DNA of 64,000 nucleotides, from NCBI GenBank assembly GCA_022009755.1, contig CP091722.1:876001-940000 (forward strand). The letters are read 5' to 3'. The translations under genes were made by a program, and so were the position numbers. The DNA comes from Oscillospiraceae bacterium (GTDB lineage: Bacteria; Bacillota; Clostridia; Christensenellales; QALW01). Position 1 is the stretch's first letter. Each line of letters starts with the position of its first letter. The notes beneath the pieces are model-generated. The model was given only the letters and a program-made list of their open reading frames with translations, searched no databases and had not been told where the DNA came from. Below, piece by piece: positions 45,531-53,910 of this stretch.

Positions 45531-46400
45531 ATGAAAAAAAGCTTAAAAAAAACTTACTGTAATCATTTCGGCATTTTTTTGCTTGCGGCAAGTGTGTTTG
45601 CTTTCAGCGGCTGCGCTCAGAACAATGACAGCCTTACGATTGCGGTTCCCAACGACCCCACAAACGAGGCCCGCGCACTGCTGCTGCTTCAGGATAAGGG
45701 CTATATAAAGCTCAAGGACGGCGCCGACATCACCGCCACCGTAAATGACATAGCCGAAAACCCGCACAACATCGTTTTCCGTGAGATGGAAGCCGCTCAG
45801 CTGCCCAACGCCCTCAAGGATGTTGATTATGCAATTATCAATTCCAACTACGCTATAAACGCCGGGCTTAACCCCGTAAGCGATTCCCTTCTTATCGAAG
45901 GCTCCGCATCGGCATACAGCAATATACTTGCCGTAAAGGAAGGCAATGAAAATACCGACAAGATCAAGGCTCTTAAGGCGGCGCTGGAAAGCAGGCAGGT
46001 TGCGGATTACATCTCCAATCAGTATAAGGGCTCTGTTGTAAGCGTGGTGGCAAACCCCGGCGACGGCTACGATTCCACCGTGGATTATGCGGCGCTTAGC
46101 GGCAGCAAGATCAGCATCGCGGCTTCCCCCACACCTCATGCCGACATTCTTAAGGTGGTAAAGGTTATCCTCGCCGAAAAGAACATAACCCTTGATATCG
46201 TAGAGTTCACCGATTATGTACAGCCCAACAATGTTGTAAACGACGGTCAGATTGACGCCAACTACTTCCAGCACAAGCCCTACCTTGACGATTTCAATCA
46301 GAAAAACGGCACCAAGGTGGTATCGGTAAGTGCAATTCATGTTGAGCCGATGGGCCTCTACGGCGGACGCCAGAGCGACCTTGCCAAGCTGAACAAATAA
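45531..46400 (+). CDS. metQ: Methionine ABC transporter substrate-binding lipoprotein MetQ, circularly permuted
   Basis: 289 residues. Signal peptide with lipobox FSGC (Cys28). Then the segment that is C-terminal in normal MetQ comes first: IAVPNDPTNEARALLLLQ (~37-54), EAAQLPNALKDVDYAIINSN, ending VADYISNQYKGSVV. After a linker (~170-190) the normally N-terminal half follows: ISIAASPTPHADIL, FTDYVQPN (~226-233), DANYFQHKPYL (~242-252), EPMGLYGG to the end. All parts of the fold are present once, so this is a circular permutation, not a truncation. First of metQ-metN-metI. Confidence 0.9.
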   Translation: MKKSLKKTYCNHFGIFLLAASVFAFSGCAQNNDSLTIAVPNDPTNEARALLLLQDKGYIKLKDGADITATVNDIAENPHNIVFREMEAAQLPNALKDVDYAIINSNYAINAGLNPVSDSLLIEGSASAYSNILAVKEGNENTDKIKALKAALESRQVADYISNQYKGSVVSVVANPGDGYDSTVDYAALSGSKISIAASPTPHADILKVVKVILAEKNITLDIVEFTDYVQPNNVVNDGQIDANYFQHKPYLDDFNQKNGTKVVSVSAIHVEPMGLYGGRQSDLAKLNK

Positions 46401-46502
46401 ACAGTCGGGCATTATATCAATAACGCTGTCCGCATCGCGGCCGGCGTTATTTCCTGTATTGAGCCGCAAAATATAAAGCGGCATTATCGAAGGGAGCCAT
46501 CC

Positions 46503-47513
46503 ATGATACAAATAGAACATCTTTCCAAAAGCTTCAAAACGGCGGACGGCACCGTTGAAGCCCTTAAGGACATAACCCTCACCGTTCCGGACGGTGAGAT
46601 CTTCGGCATAATCGGCATGAGCGGCGCCGGAAAAAGCACTCTAGTGCGCTGCATAAATATGCTGGAGCGGCCCACGGAGGGCAGGGTTATAATCGACGGC
46701 TGCGATATCAGCGCTTTGCCGGCAAAGCAGCTGCGGGAAATGCGCAGAAGCATAACCATGATATTTCAGGGCTTCAATCTGCTTATGCAGCGCAATTGCC
46801 TTAAAAATGTCTGCTTTCCGATGGAGCTTGCCGGAATTCCCGCCAGAGAAGCGGAAGCGCGTGCAAAAGAGCTGCTGGAGCTTGTGGGGCTGGGCGATAA
46901 GCTCAAGGCCTACCCCGCACAGCTTTCCGGCGGTCAGCAGCAGCGCGTTGCAATAGCCCGCGCGTTGGCAACGCACCCGCGCATCCTGCTGTGCGACGAG
47001 GCCACAAGCGCGTTGGACCCGCAAAGCACTCAGTCCATCCTTGCCCTGATAAGGGACATCCACGACAAATTAGGGCTTACGGTCATAGTTATAACGCATC
47101 AGATGAGCGTTGTGGAGCAGATATGCACTCAGGTTGCAATCCTTGATAACGGCGCCGTGGCCGAGGTCGGCCCCGTAAGCGAGGTTTTTGCCTCTCCCTC
47201 CTCTCAGGCGGCAAAGCGTCTTGTCTACCCGGAAGGATACGATCAACCCATTGCCTCCCCCGGAGAACACCTTATACGAATTGTTTTCAACGGCGCGGAT
47301 TCCGCCAAAACTCCGCTTATTGCACATATGGCCATGCATGAAAACATTGCCGCAAGCATCGTTTCCGCCTCCACACGCAGCATAGGCGGCAAAACATACG
47401 GCAATATGCTTTTGGGAATTCCCGGCGGCGCTGAGGAATTGCGCCGTGCAATGGATTACCTTGGCGGTACGCCTGATATTATTGTGGAAGAGGTGAAGCC
47501 CGATGAGCATTAA
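46503..47513 (+). CDS. metN: Methionine ABC transporter ATP-binding protein MetN
   Basis: 336 residues, intact: Walker A GMSGAGKSTLVRC, Q-loop MIFQGFNLLMQR, signature LSGGQQQRVAIARAL, Walker B ILLCDEATSALDP, then the C-terminal NIL (ACT-like) regulatory domain from ~residue 255 that binds methionine for trans-inhibition in characterised homologues. Its stop overlaps the metI start by 11 bases. GAAGGGAG precedes the ATG. Confidence 0.95.
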   Translation: MIQIEHLSKSFKTADGTVEALKDITLTVPDGEIFGIIGMSGAGKSTLVRCINMLERPTEGRVIIDGCDISALPAKQLREMRRSITMIFQGFNLLMQRNCLKNVCFPMELAGIPAREAEARAKELLELVGLGDKLKAYPAQLSGGQQQRVAIARALATHPRILLCDEATSALDPQSTQSILALIRDIHDKLGLTVIVITHQMSVVEQICTQVAILDNGAVAEVGPVSEVFASPSSQAAKRLVYPEGYDQPIASPGEHLIRIVFNGADSAKTPLIAHMAMHENIAASIVSASTRSIGGKTYGNMLLGIPGGAEELRRAMDYLGGTPDIIVEEVKPDEH

Positions 47514-48270
47514 GCTTTTGGCCATGCAGTCCTTTGATGAGATATGGGAGATATTCAAAACGCAGTTTCCGCTTGCCATATGGGAAACGCTTTACACCAC
47601 AGTGCTTGCAACGGCGCTTGCAACAATTATCGGCCTGCCCCTCGGCGTACTGCTGGTGGCCGGAGAAAACGGACGCATACTGCGCGTGCCCGCTTTTGTG
47701 CTGCGGTGCATAAGCGCAATAATCAACCTTTTAAGAAGCGTTCCGTTCCTTATACTGATGGTGGTCGTAATTCCCTTTACAAGGCTTATCGTGGGCACAT
47801 ATGTAGGCACCTTAGCCTCGGTTGTCCCCCTTGTCATCGCCGCCTTCCCCTTTATTGCGCGTCTTGCGGAAAGCAGCCTGCGCGAGGTTAACCCCAATGT
47901 TATAGAAGCGGCGCAGAGCATGGGAGCCTCGCCCATGCAGATAATCATTAAGGTGATGATCCCCGAAAGCATCCCCTCCCTTATATCCAACGCCACCATT
48001 GCCGTAACCACGATTCTTGGCTATACCGCAATGAGCGGCGCTCTGGGCGGAGGCGGACTGGGCAAGATAGCCATAAACTACGGCTATTACAGATATCAGT
48101 ATTCCGTTATGATCCTTGCCGTAGTGTTCCTCATACTGCTTGTGGAGCTTTCCAGACGCTTGGAACACATTTGGCTGCACGGTGCGATAAACGCATTAAG
48201 CACCGCGGAAAAAACCGTAAGGGATGATCCCTGCCGCAGCGCAGCAAAGCCTTGCGGCTTGAATATTTGA
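47503..48270 (+). CDS. metI: Methionine ABC transporter permease MetI
   Basis: 255 residues: TLYTTVLATALATIIGLPLG, INLLRSVPFLILMVVVIPFT, the coupling loop EAAQSMGASPMQIIIKVMIP and GALGGGGLGKIAINYGYYRY. Five membrane segments. The family usually ends near residue 220; here ~30 extra hydrophilic residues follow the last membrane helix. Overlaps metN. Confidence 0.94.
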   Translation: MSIKLLAMQSFDEIWEIFKTQFPLAIWETLYTTVLATALATIIGLPLGVLLVAGENGRILRVPAFVLRCISAIINLLRSVPFLILMVVVIPFTRLIVGTYVGTLASVVPLVIAAFPFIARLAESSLREVNPNVIEAAQSMGASPMQIIIKVMIPESIPSLISNATIAVTTILGYTAMSGALGGGGLGKIAINYGYYRYQYSVMILAVVFLILLVELSRRLEHIWLHGAINALSTAEKTVRDDPCRSAAKPCGLNI

Positions 48271-48356
48271 TAAAAAATATTGAGATTCTGAAAAACAAAA
48301 CAGCAAATCCGATTCCAATGCTGCGGCGCGGCCGCAAAAAAAGAAGGTGTTATTCT

Positions 48357-48947
48357 ATGACAGACAATGAAGCGCTTGAGCTTTTGCTTAAATACAACAC
48401 GCAGCCCTTTCATATAAAGCACGCCCTTACGGTATCCGAAGTAATGCGCTATTTTGCGCAGGCTCTGGGCTATGCAGATCAAGCCGATTTCTGGGCGCAG
48501 GCAGGGCTGCTGCACGATATCGACTATGAGCTGTGGCCGCAGGAGCACTGCATAAAGGCGCGTGAGCTGCTGGAGGCAGCGGGCGCTCCCCAAGCTCTTA
48601 TCCACGCCGTGGTAAGCCACGGCTACGGCATAACCGTGGATGTAAAGCCGGAGCACGAGATGGAAAAGGTGCTCTATGCCACGGACGAACTTACCGGGCT
48701 TATAGGCGCCGCCGCAGCCATGCATCCCTCAAAGAGCGTATCCGATCTTGAAGTTAAAAGCGTGCGCAAAAAATACAAAAGCAAGGGCTTTGCCGCCGGC
48801 TGCTCCCGCGAGGTTATAAGCAACGGCGCTCAAATGCTGGGATGGGAGCTGGATACGCTGCTTGCGCGTACACTGCTTGCAATGCAAAGCTGCGAAGCGG
48901 AGGTGCTTGCGCGCACCGCTCAGCTTACGGAGGGCGCAAAGGAATAA
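48357..48947 (+). CDS. HD-domain hydrolase
   Basis: 196 residues: TQPFHIKHALTVSEVMRYFA then AGLLHDIDYELWPQEHCIKA, giving the H...HD...D metal ligands of the HD superfamily; VVSHGYGITVDVKPEHEMEK supplies further ligands. Predicted phosphohydrolase, substrate unknown. ATG 48357 has AAGAAGGTG upstream. It follows metI by ~90 bases and may be read through from that operon. Confidence 0.85.
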   Translation: MTDNEALELLLKYNTQPFHIKHALTVSEVMRYFAQALGYADQADFWAQAGLLHDIDYELWPQEHCIKARELLEAAGAPQALIHAVVSHGYGITVDVKPEHEMEKVLYATDELTGLIGAAAAMHPSKSVSDLEVKSVRKKYKSKGFAAGCSREVISNGAQMLGWELDTLLARTLLAMQSCEAEVLARTAQLTEGAKE

Positions 48948-48956
48948 AATTCGTTC

Positions 48957-49301
48957 TTACCGTTTGGGTAACGGCATATTTATAACCGTTACCCTTTTAT
49001 TTTGGCTTTTTGCATATCCTATCACATATTCCGTCCCCTTGGATTTTCCGTCCCAGAAGGCCAATATCTCATCGGCATATTTCACTATCTCCTCATTGCG
49101 CTTATACGGCGCTCCGCGCCCGAACCTTGCATAATCCGGCAGGAATTCGGTAAGCCGCTTTCCGTGGCTGCGCGCATATTCCGCCGCACAGGTATCCACT
49201 CCGCGTGCGCCACCGGAAACGATCTCCTCTGCATTTTGCGGAATATATTTTTCAAGTTCCTCCACGACAATTCCTCTTGACCCAATAACTGCCAGCTTCA
49301 T
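48957..49301 (-). CDS. SLOG-superfamily protein (YspA/DUF2493-like)
   Basis: 114 residues: MKLAVIGSRGIVVEELEKYI, VSGGARGVDTCAAEYARSHG, ILAFWDGKSKGTEYVIGYAK. These are the Rossmannoid nucleotide-binding motifs of SLOG/DprA-like domains, thought to bind or sense nucleotides. ATG 49301 has GGAGGTG upstream; a GTG three codons earlier is less likely. Divergent from the Arc-type repressor gene. Confidence 0.82.
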   Translation of the reverse strand: MKLAVIGSRGIVVEELEKYIPQNAEEIVSGGARGVDTCAAEYARSHGKRLTEFLPDYARFGRGAPYKRNEEIVKYADEILAFWDGKSKGTEYVIGYAKSQNKRVTVINMPLPKR

Positions 49302-49324
49302 CAGCTGCACCTCCGAAAAAGTAT

Positions 49325-49388
49325 ACTTGTTTTAAGTATGTGTTAAACATTATACCACACAATAAACTTAAAATGTACTTAAATTAAG
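49325..49388. promoter_or_regulatory. ACTTAA-type repeats between SLOG and Arc-type genes, candidate operators
   Basis: ACTTGTTTTAAGT (49325-49337), ACTTAAAA (49366-49373) and ACTTAAATTAAG (49377-49388) repeat an AAGT/ACTT dyad in the 100-base divergent gap, as expected for ribbon-helix-helix autoregulation. Unproven. Confidence 0.35.
49349..49377 (-). promoter_or_regulatory. Weak promoter candidate for the SLOG gene
   Basis: Minus strand consensus -10 TATAAT (49349-49354); -35 TACATT (49372-49377) at 17 bases is poor. Confidence 0.4.
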
Positions 49389-49403
49389 ATTATAGGTGGT
49401 ATT

Positions 49404-49601
49404 ATGAGAAACAAAAACAACAAGCACCTCGGAATTGAAATTGATCCCGTACTGCATTATAAGCTGCACTATATATCCAAATACGAGGGACGCTCGGCAA
49501 ACGGTCAGATTCTGTACCTTATACGCCAGTGCATAAGGGAATTTGAAGCAGCCGACGGCGAAATATCCGTACCGCCCGAGCTTACGGGCAACCTCAAATA
49601 A
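49404..49601 (+). CDS. Small Arc-type (ribbon-helix-helix) DNA-binding protein
   Basis: 65 residues: HLGIEIDPVLHYKLHYISKY forms the strand and first helix, EGRSANGQILYLIRQCIREF the second. Matches the Arc family found widely in Clostridia; likely a dimeric repressor. TAGGTGG precedes the ATG. Probably autoregulated through the ACTTAA repeats. Confidence 0.8.
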   Translation: MRNKNNKHLGIEIDPVLHYKLHYISKYEGRSANGQILYLIRQCIREFEAADGEISVPPELTGNLK

Positions 49602-49902
49602 GCCCTCCGGCCCGAACAAACGAAAATTACAGCATGTAAACATGCCGGTGCTTTTGCAGCCCGGCATGTTTACTTCGGCATTGTACTGTAAGCCTTTCAC
49701 ATATTTTCTTTTTTTATCGTTAACGCACCGTTTTAACCGCAAACAGCAGCCTGTGCCGCATCGGAAGAAAGGAATGCGCGAATACCGCCGTCCGATAATA
49801 GCATAAAATCGCATAATCATAAGCTTTAAGCATAAAGAAGAGAGTGTGCACCTCCTGCTTCCTGTATAAGCGTACCGGGACAGAAAAATCGAGTGCTGAT
49901 AA
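49602..49902. other. Non-coding stretch with a strong hairpin
   Basis: 301 bases. It holds GTAAACATGCCGG (49636-49648) pairing perfectly with CCGGCATGTTTAC (49661-49673). No U-run follows. The remainder (49680-49902) shows no frame I can support. Confidence 0.5.
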
Positions 49903-50070
49903 CGGATTCGGCAGAATAAGTATTTGTCCGATGGACAAAAAACGGAACGCAAAAAAATTGTGATTCATTATCGTTTTGCGGGCTGCATTGACATCCCGGA
50001 AGCGCCGCTGACAGAGCATTATGTTGCACAAACACGGCAGAGCGTCGCTGCGGAGTACATCCCGGCATAA
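49903..50070 (+). pseudogene. C-terminal remnant of a large serine recombinase
   Basis: A 55-codon open stretch without a start: after SDGQKTERKK it reads IVIHYRFAGCIDIPEAP and HYVAQTRQSVAAEYIPA, then stop. This matches the C-terminus of integrative-element recombinases of Clostridia (IHYRFxGxI...YxADTRQGVAVEYI pattern, from memory of the family). The catalytic and rest of the protein are absent. It lies next to tRNA-Leu, a common integration neighbourhood, so it is probably a scar of a lost element. Confidence 0.6.
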
Positions 50071-50095
50071 AAAACAGCAGGCGCGGCGCCTGCTG
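50064..50095 (-). terminator. Second terminator downstream of tRNA-Leu
   Basis: Minus strand: CAGCAGGCG (50087-50095) pairs with CGCCTGCTG (50075-50083), then TTTTTTATG. Ten bases beyond the first terminator. Confidence 0.7.
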
Positions 50096-50103
50096 ATAAA
50101 ACA

Positions 50104-50146
50104 TAAAAAATGAGTGTTCATAACTCAAGCCCGTTATGAACACTCA
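50104..50146 (-). terminator. Terminator of tRNA-Leu
   Basis: Minus strand: a perfect 14-base stem TGAGTGTTCATAAC (50133-50146) with GTTATGAACACTCA (50111-50124), then TTTTTTATG. Confidence 0.9.
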
Positions 50147-50149
50147 ATA

Positions 50150-50232
50150 TGGTGCGGAGAACGGGACTTGAACCCGTATGGTTGCCCACACGCCCCTCAA
50201 ACGTGCGCGTCTGCCAGTTCCGCCACCCCCGC
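50150..50232 (-). tRNA. tRNA-Leu (anticodon GAG)
   Basis: 83 bases including encoded CCA. Acceptor GCGGGGG with TCTCCGC (two G-T pairs), D stem GCG/CGC, anticodon arm CACGT-TTGAGGG-GCGTG giving anticodon GAG, long variable arm TGGGCAACCA (class II tRNA), T arm ACGGG-TTCAAGT-CCCGT. Own promoter and terminator. Confidence 0.95.
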
Positions 50233-50264
50233 ATATTGTGTCGCCGGTTGTCGGCAACACGGGT

Positions 50265-50293
50265 ATTATATATAAGCTCCGATGAAAAGTCAA
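50265..50293 (-). promoter_or_regulatory. Promoter of tRNA-Leu
   Basis: Minus strand TTGACT (50288-50293), 17 bases, TATAAT (50265-50270); 32 bases from the tRNA 5' end. Confidence 0.8.
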
Positions 50294-50392
50294 GCACTTT
50301 TGCAATTCTTTTAACTTTTAATTTGCCGTTTGATTTTCTTCGGCAATTCAGCTCCGTCGGCTTTATGTTTTGCAGCAGCCGCGATATTCTTT

Positions 50393-50860
50393 TCACCTTG
50401 TTATATCGGCCGTCTGCGCGCAGCTTATGCTTATTGCATCCTCCGGCTTAAGGCATATCTGGCTGCCCAGCTGCCCTCCGCTTATAAATATCTTATCCTT
50501 TGTAAGCGCGGAGGCATCAAAAACGGTCACAAACTGCTTTTTCATGCCGATAGGCGAGCAGGCGCCCCGCGCATAGCCCACCGTCTGCACAAGCTTTGCA
50601 ACCGGCAGCATCGCCACCGATTTTTCCCCTACGGCTGCCGCGGCCTTTTTCAGATCCAGCTCCCGATTTACGGGGATCACAAATATAAATACGCCTCCGG
50701 CGCCGCTTGTGGCAAGAGTCTTGAACACGCAGGCCGGATCCTGCCCCAGAAGCCTTGCCACCTCCGTGCCCTCAAGTGCGGTGCCTCCGTGCGGATATTC
50801 AAGACACTCGTGCGGCGTTTTCAGCTTATCCAGTATCCGCATTGCATTAGTTTTCTGCAT
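50393..50860 (-). CDS. ybaK: Cys-tRNA(Pro)/Cys-tRNA deacylase YbaK/EbsC
   Basis: 155 residues: MQKTNAMRILDKLKTPHECL, PACVFKTLATSGAGG (catalytic Lys region), GYARGACSPIGMKKQFVTVF, ISGGQLGSQICLKPEDAISI. Edits mischarged tRNA. ATG 50860 lies inside the last codons of murG (14-base overlap); GGGAGG is 12 bases upstream. Confidence 0.92.
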   Translation of the reverse strand: MQKTNAMRILDKLKTPHECLEYPHGGTALEGTEVARLLGQDPACVFKTLATSGAGGVFIFVIPVNRELDLKKAAAAVGEKSVAMLPVAKLVQTVGYARGACSPIGMKKQFVTVFDASALTKDKIFISGGQLGSQICLKPEDAISISCAQTADITR

Positions 50861-51917
50861 TTCCCCCTGCAACCTCCCGAATCACCCGCATAACATTTTC
50901 CGCCCCGTGCGCCGCCCCGGCGTTCTTCATGCAGGCGCGCATCTCCTCCCTGTGGGCAAAGGCGTCCTCCACCGCTTGTACAAGGCTTTGCGGCGTCATG
51001 TCCTCCTGTATCAGCACTCTGCAATAGCCGTGGGCGCGGAAATCCTCCGCATTGTCCACCTGATCGCCTCTTGAAGCATTGCGGGACAGCGGAATAAGCA
51101 GCATCGGCTTATTGAGCGCCAGAAACTCGTTTATGCTGTTGCTGCCCGCGCGGGATACCACCATATCCGCAAGCGCCATGCAGTCCGCCAGCCCGCTTCC
51201 TATATATTCACGCTCCTGATAGCCCGGCTTTTTTATGCCGCAAAGGTTTCCCGCCCCGCAGATATGAAGAATGTTATACTTTTCAAGCATTTTATCAAGC
51301 GATGCCCTGAGCGCTTCGTTTATCACCCTTGCCCCCGTTGAGCCCCCCATGAACAAAAGCACCGGCTTTGCATCAAAGCCAAGCTCCCGCCGTGCTGCAG
51401 CCGCATTGCCGTGCAGCAGCTCCTCCCGTATGGGGGAACCGGTAACAACGACTTTTTTGCCGTCAAAGCTTTTCCCCGCCGCCTCAAAGGTTACGCATAT
51501 TTTCTTTGCCGCATCCGCGCTGAGCTTTGTTGCAAGCCCCGGAGTAATATCGGATTCATGAATAACGGTGGGAATATGCCTTCTTCGCGCGGCAAGCACC
51601 ACCGGCACCGCCACATATCCGCCCTTTGAAAACACCACGCAGGGCTTGATTTTTTTCAGCAGCCCGCAGGACTGCCGTATGCCCTTGAGCACCTTGAAAG
51701 GGTCGGAGAGGTTTTTAAGATCAAAATATCTTCTGAGCTTTCCGGAGGTTATGGTGTGATATGTAACCCCGTCAACAGCCGATATAAGCTTTTTTTCTAT
51801 TCCGTCGGTACCGATATAATGTATATCCCAGCCCTCTTTTTTCAGCATGGGAATAATTGCAAGGTTCGGCGTTACATGCCCCGCCGTGCCCCCGCCCGTA
51901 AGTACGATTGTTTTCAT
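50847..51917 (-). CDS. murG: UDP-GlcNAc:lipid I N-acetylglucosaminyltransferase MurG
   Basis: 356 residues, intact GT-B enzyme: VLTGGGTAGHVTPNLAIIPM, VFSKGGYVAVPVVLAARRRH, PTVIHESDITPGLATKLS, LLFMGGSTGARVINEALR, DMVVSRAGSNSINEFLALNK. Makes lipid II at the inner face of the membrane. Overlaps ybaK downstream. Confidence 0.95.
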   Translation of the reverse strand: MKTIVLTGGGTAGHVTPNLAIIPMLKKEGWDIHYIGTDGIEKKLISAVDGVTYHTITSGKLRRYFDLKNLSDPFKVLKGIRQSCGLLKKIKPCVVFSKGGYVAVPVVLAARRRHIPTVIHESDITPGLATKLSADAAKKICVTFEAAGKSFDGKKVVVTGSPIREELLHGNAAAARRELGFDAKPVLLFMGGSTGARVINEALRASLDKMLEKYNILHICGAGNLCGIKKPGYQEREYIGSGLADCMALADMVVSRAGSNSINEFLALNKPMLLIPLSRNASRGDQVDNAEDFRAHGYCRVLIQEDMTPQSLVQAVEDAFAHREEMRACMKNAGAAHGAENVMRVIREVAGGNAEN

Positions 51918-52074
51918 CCTTGTTATGCGCCCGCTTGCGCACTCCTTTCCTTTATTGCCGTAAATTCAGATTCCGTATACTGCCTGTAAGCTATGTTCAT
52001 AATATGCGCCCCGCGTCTTTGCCGTGCGGCGCCATTTTATAAAAATCGGCAGCCGCCCCTGCAAGCATAAGCGA

Positions 52075-53837
52075 TTAAACGGCTCCGTCCGCCGTTATGC
52101 CTCGCTCCTTCATGCGCGCCTTCAGCTGCTCGAGGGCAACCGCCGGCATTATAAAGCTTATGCGGGTACCGTTTTCGGCATATTCCTGGCTTTGCACCGC
52201 CGCAGCGTTATCGTGTATGAAGGCCAGAATATCGCCGTCCTGATACGGCACCGTAACGCAGCAGGGCCGATTGCTTTCGCCCAGCTTTTCCGTTATGGCG
52301 CTTTTGAGCTCCTCCAGCCCCTGCCCCGTAAGCGCCGAGATATAAACCGCGCCCTTAAGCTCCGGCAGCGACTGCGCCGCATCGCATTTGTTGATGACGG
52401 TAATACGGGGAAGCGTCTGCGCGCCTATCTGCCCCAAAACCTCCTCTACCGCCTCGATCTGGCGGAACATCGCCGGGCTGGAGCCGTCGCACACATGCAG
52501 CAGCAGATCGGCGCAGGCAGCCTCCTCCAGCGTGGAACGAAAGGCCTCCACAAGCTGATGCGGCAGCTTTCTTATAAACCCTACCGTATCGGTAAAGCAT
52601 ACCTCCGTGCCCCTGTCCAGCGTGCAGGAGCGGGTGAGCGGGTCAAGCGTTGCAAAGACGGTTTTCCGCAAATGTTTCCGCACCGGTAAGCACCTTCAGC
52701 AGCGTGCTTTTGCCGGCATTGGTATAGCCCACGAGTGCAATCTGCGGCACACGGTTGCGCGTGCGGCGCTTGCGCTGAAGCTCCCTTTGCGCGCCAAGCT
52801 GGGCAAGCTGCGATTTAAGCTCGCCTATTCTTCTTTTTATATGCCGTCTGTCCGTTTCCAGCTTTTTTTCTCCGGGGCCGCGCGTGCCTATGCCGCCGCC
52901 CTGCTGGGAAAGCGCCGCACCCTCCCCCCGCCAATCGGGACAGCGCATAGTACGCCTGCGCCAGCTCCACCTGCAGCTGGCCCTCGCCCGTACGGGCGCG
53001 CATTGCAAATATATCCAGTATAAGCGCAGTACGGTCCAGCACCCGGCAGCCCAGTTCCTGTTCCATGTATTTCTGCTCCACAGCCGTAAGCTCGTCATCA
53101 TAAACGGCAAGATCAATATTTTCCGCCTGAATATAAAGCGCTGTCTCGTGCAGCTTGCCCTTGCCGAAGCCTCCGTCGCGCCCTTTTTGCACAAAAGAGC
53201 CCGCCGTCACACCGCCTGCGGTATCCACAAGCGCCGCCAGCTCTTTGAGTGATTCCTCCTCGTGCCCCAGCAGCACAACACGCTCGGTCTGCTTTTCGTT
53301 GTCAAAAAGCAAGCCCTTGCCTATTTTGCCGTCCGCCTGCAAAATGCAGTCCAGCCATTGACCGTGCGGTATTTCCTGCACATCTGCGCAATAGTGCATA
53401 TCTGCTGTCAATTCGCCGTTTTCATCAACATCAAGCACCGCCATGCTTATTCCCGACGGCTTACCGTCCACTACACCGACGGCACTCATGGCATCCAGCC
53501 TCAGCTTTTTCAGGCTTTGTATATCCGGCTGCGAAAGGCGGGCATTTCCTCCGGGATGGGTATGAATACACCTTAGGCCGGCCAGCCTGTCCTGACTGCG
53601 CCGCATGGTCAGCGCCGTAAGGGACACCCTGTCCGCCTCTCCTATTGCAAGGCTTTCTATATCTCCCGCGCGGGAAATATATACGCAGATTTCCTTGCCC
53701 GTTTTTCCGGTTATGTCCGCCAGCTCATAAAGAATATCCTGCGAAACATATTCTCCGCGCTCCACCGTCATTTTTTCCATCTGTTCCAGCCTGTCCGCAA
53801 TACTGCGCGGCAGCCCCTGAATATTTCCTTCTATCAT
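52075..53837 (-). CDS. hflX: GTPase HflX with N-terminal JAB/MPN-like domain, frame broken twice
   Basis: Restored product ~587 residues. An N-terminal ~190-residue domain carries LRCIHTHPGGNARLSQPD, a JAMM-like HxH...D motif; then HflX proper: GGGIGTRGPGEKKLETDRR, Walker A GYTNAGKSTLLKVL, DTVGFIRKLPHQLVEAFRST, NKCD. Errors: an extra G in the run at 52924-52929, and two T missing at 52654-52656 (restoring RLFATLDPL). Ribosome-splitting GTPase in characterised homologues. GGTG lies 8 bases before ATG 53837. Confidence 0.9.
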
Positions 53838-53888
53838 GCGATTGCACCGTTTAACCGGGCTCTCCTTCCGTAAATATTAGAATTAAAC

Positions 53889-53910
53889 CCAAAGCCCTTC
53901 GGGCTTTGTT
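53889..53910. terminator. Hairpin between vanZ-like gene and hflX
   Basis: AAAGCCC (53891-53897), loop TTC, GGGCTTT (53901-53907). T-runs are short on both sides, so it may be a weak terminator for the vanZ-like gene (minus: GGGTTTAATTC follows). Confidence 0.5.

Noticed and set aside
49720..50121. 133-codon minus-strand frame before tRNA-Leu
   Set aside because: Unlike any family, overlaps the tRNA terminators and the recombinase remnant, and has no ribosome binding site.
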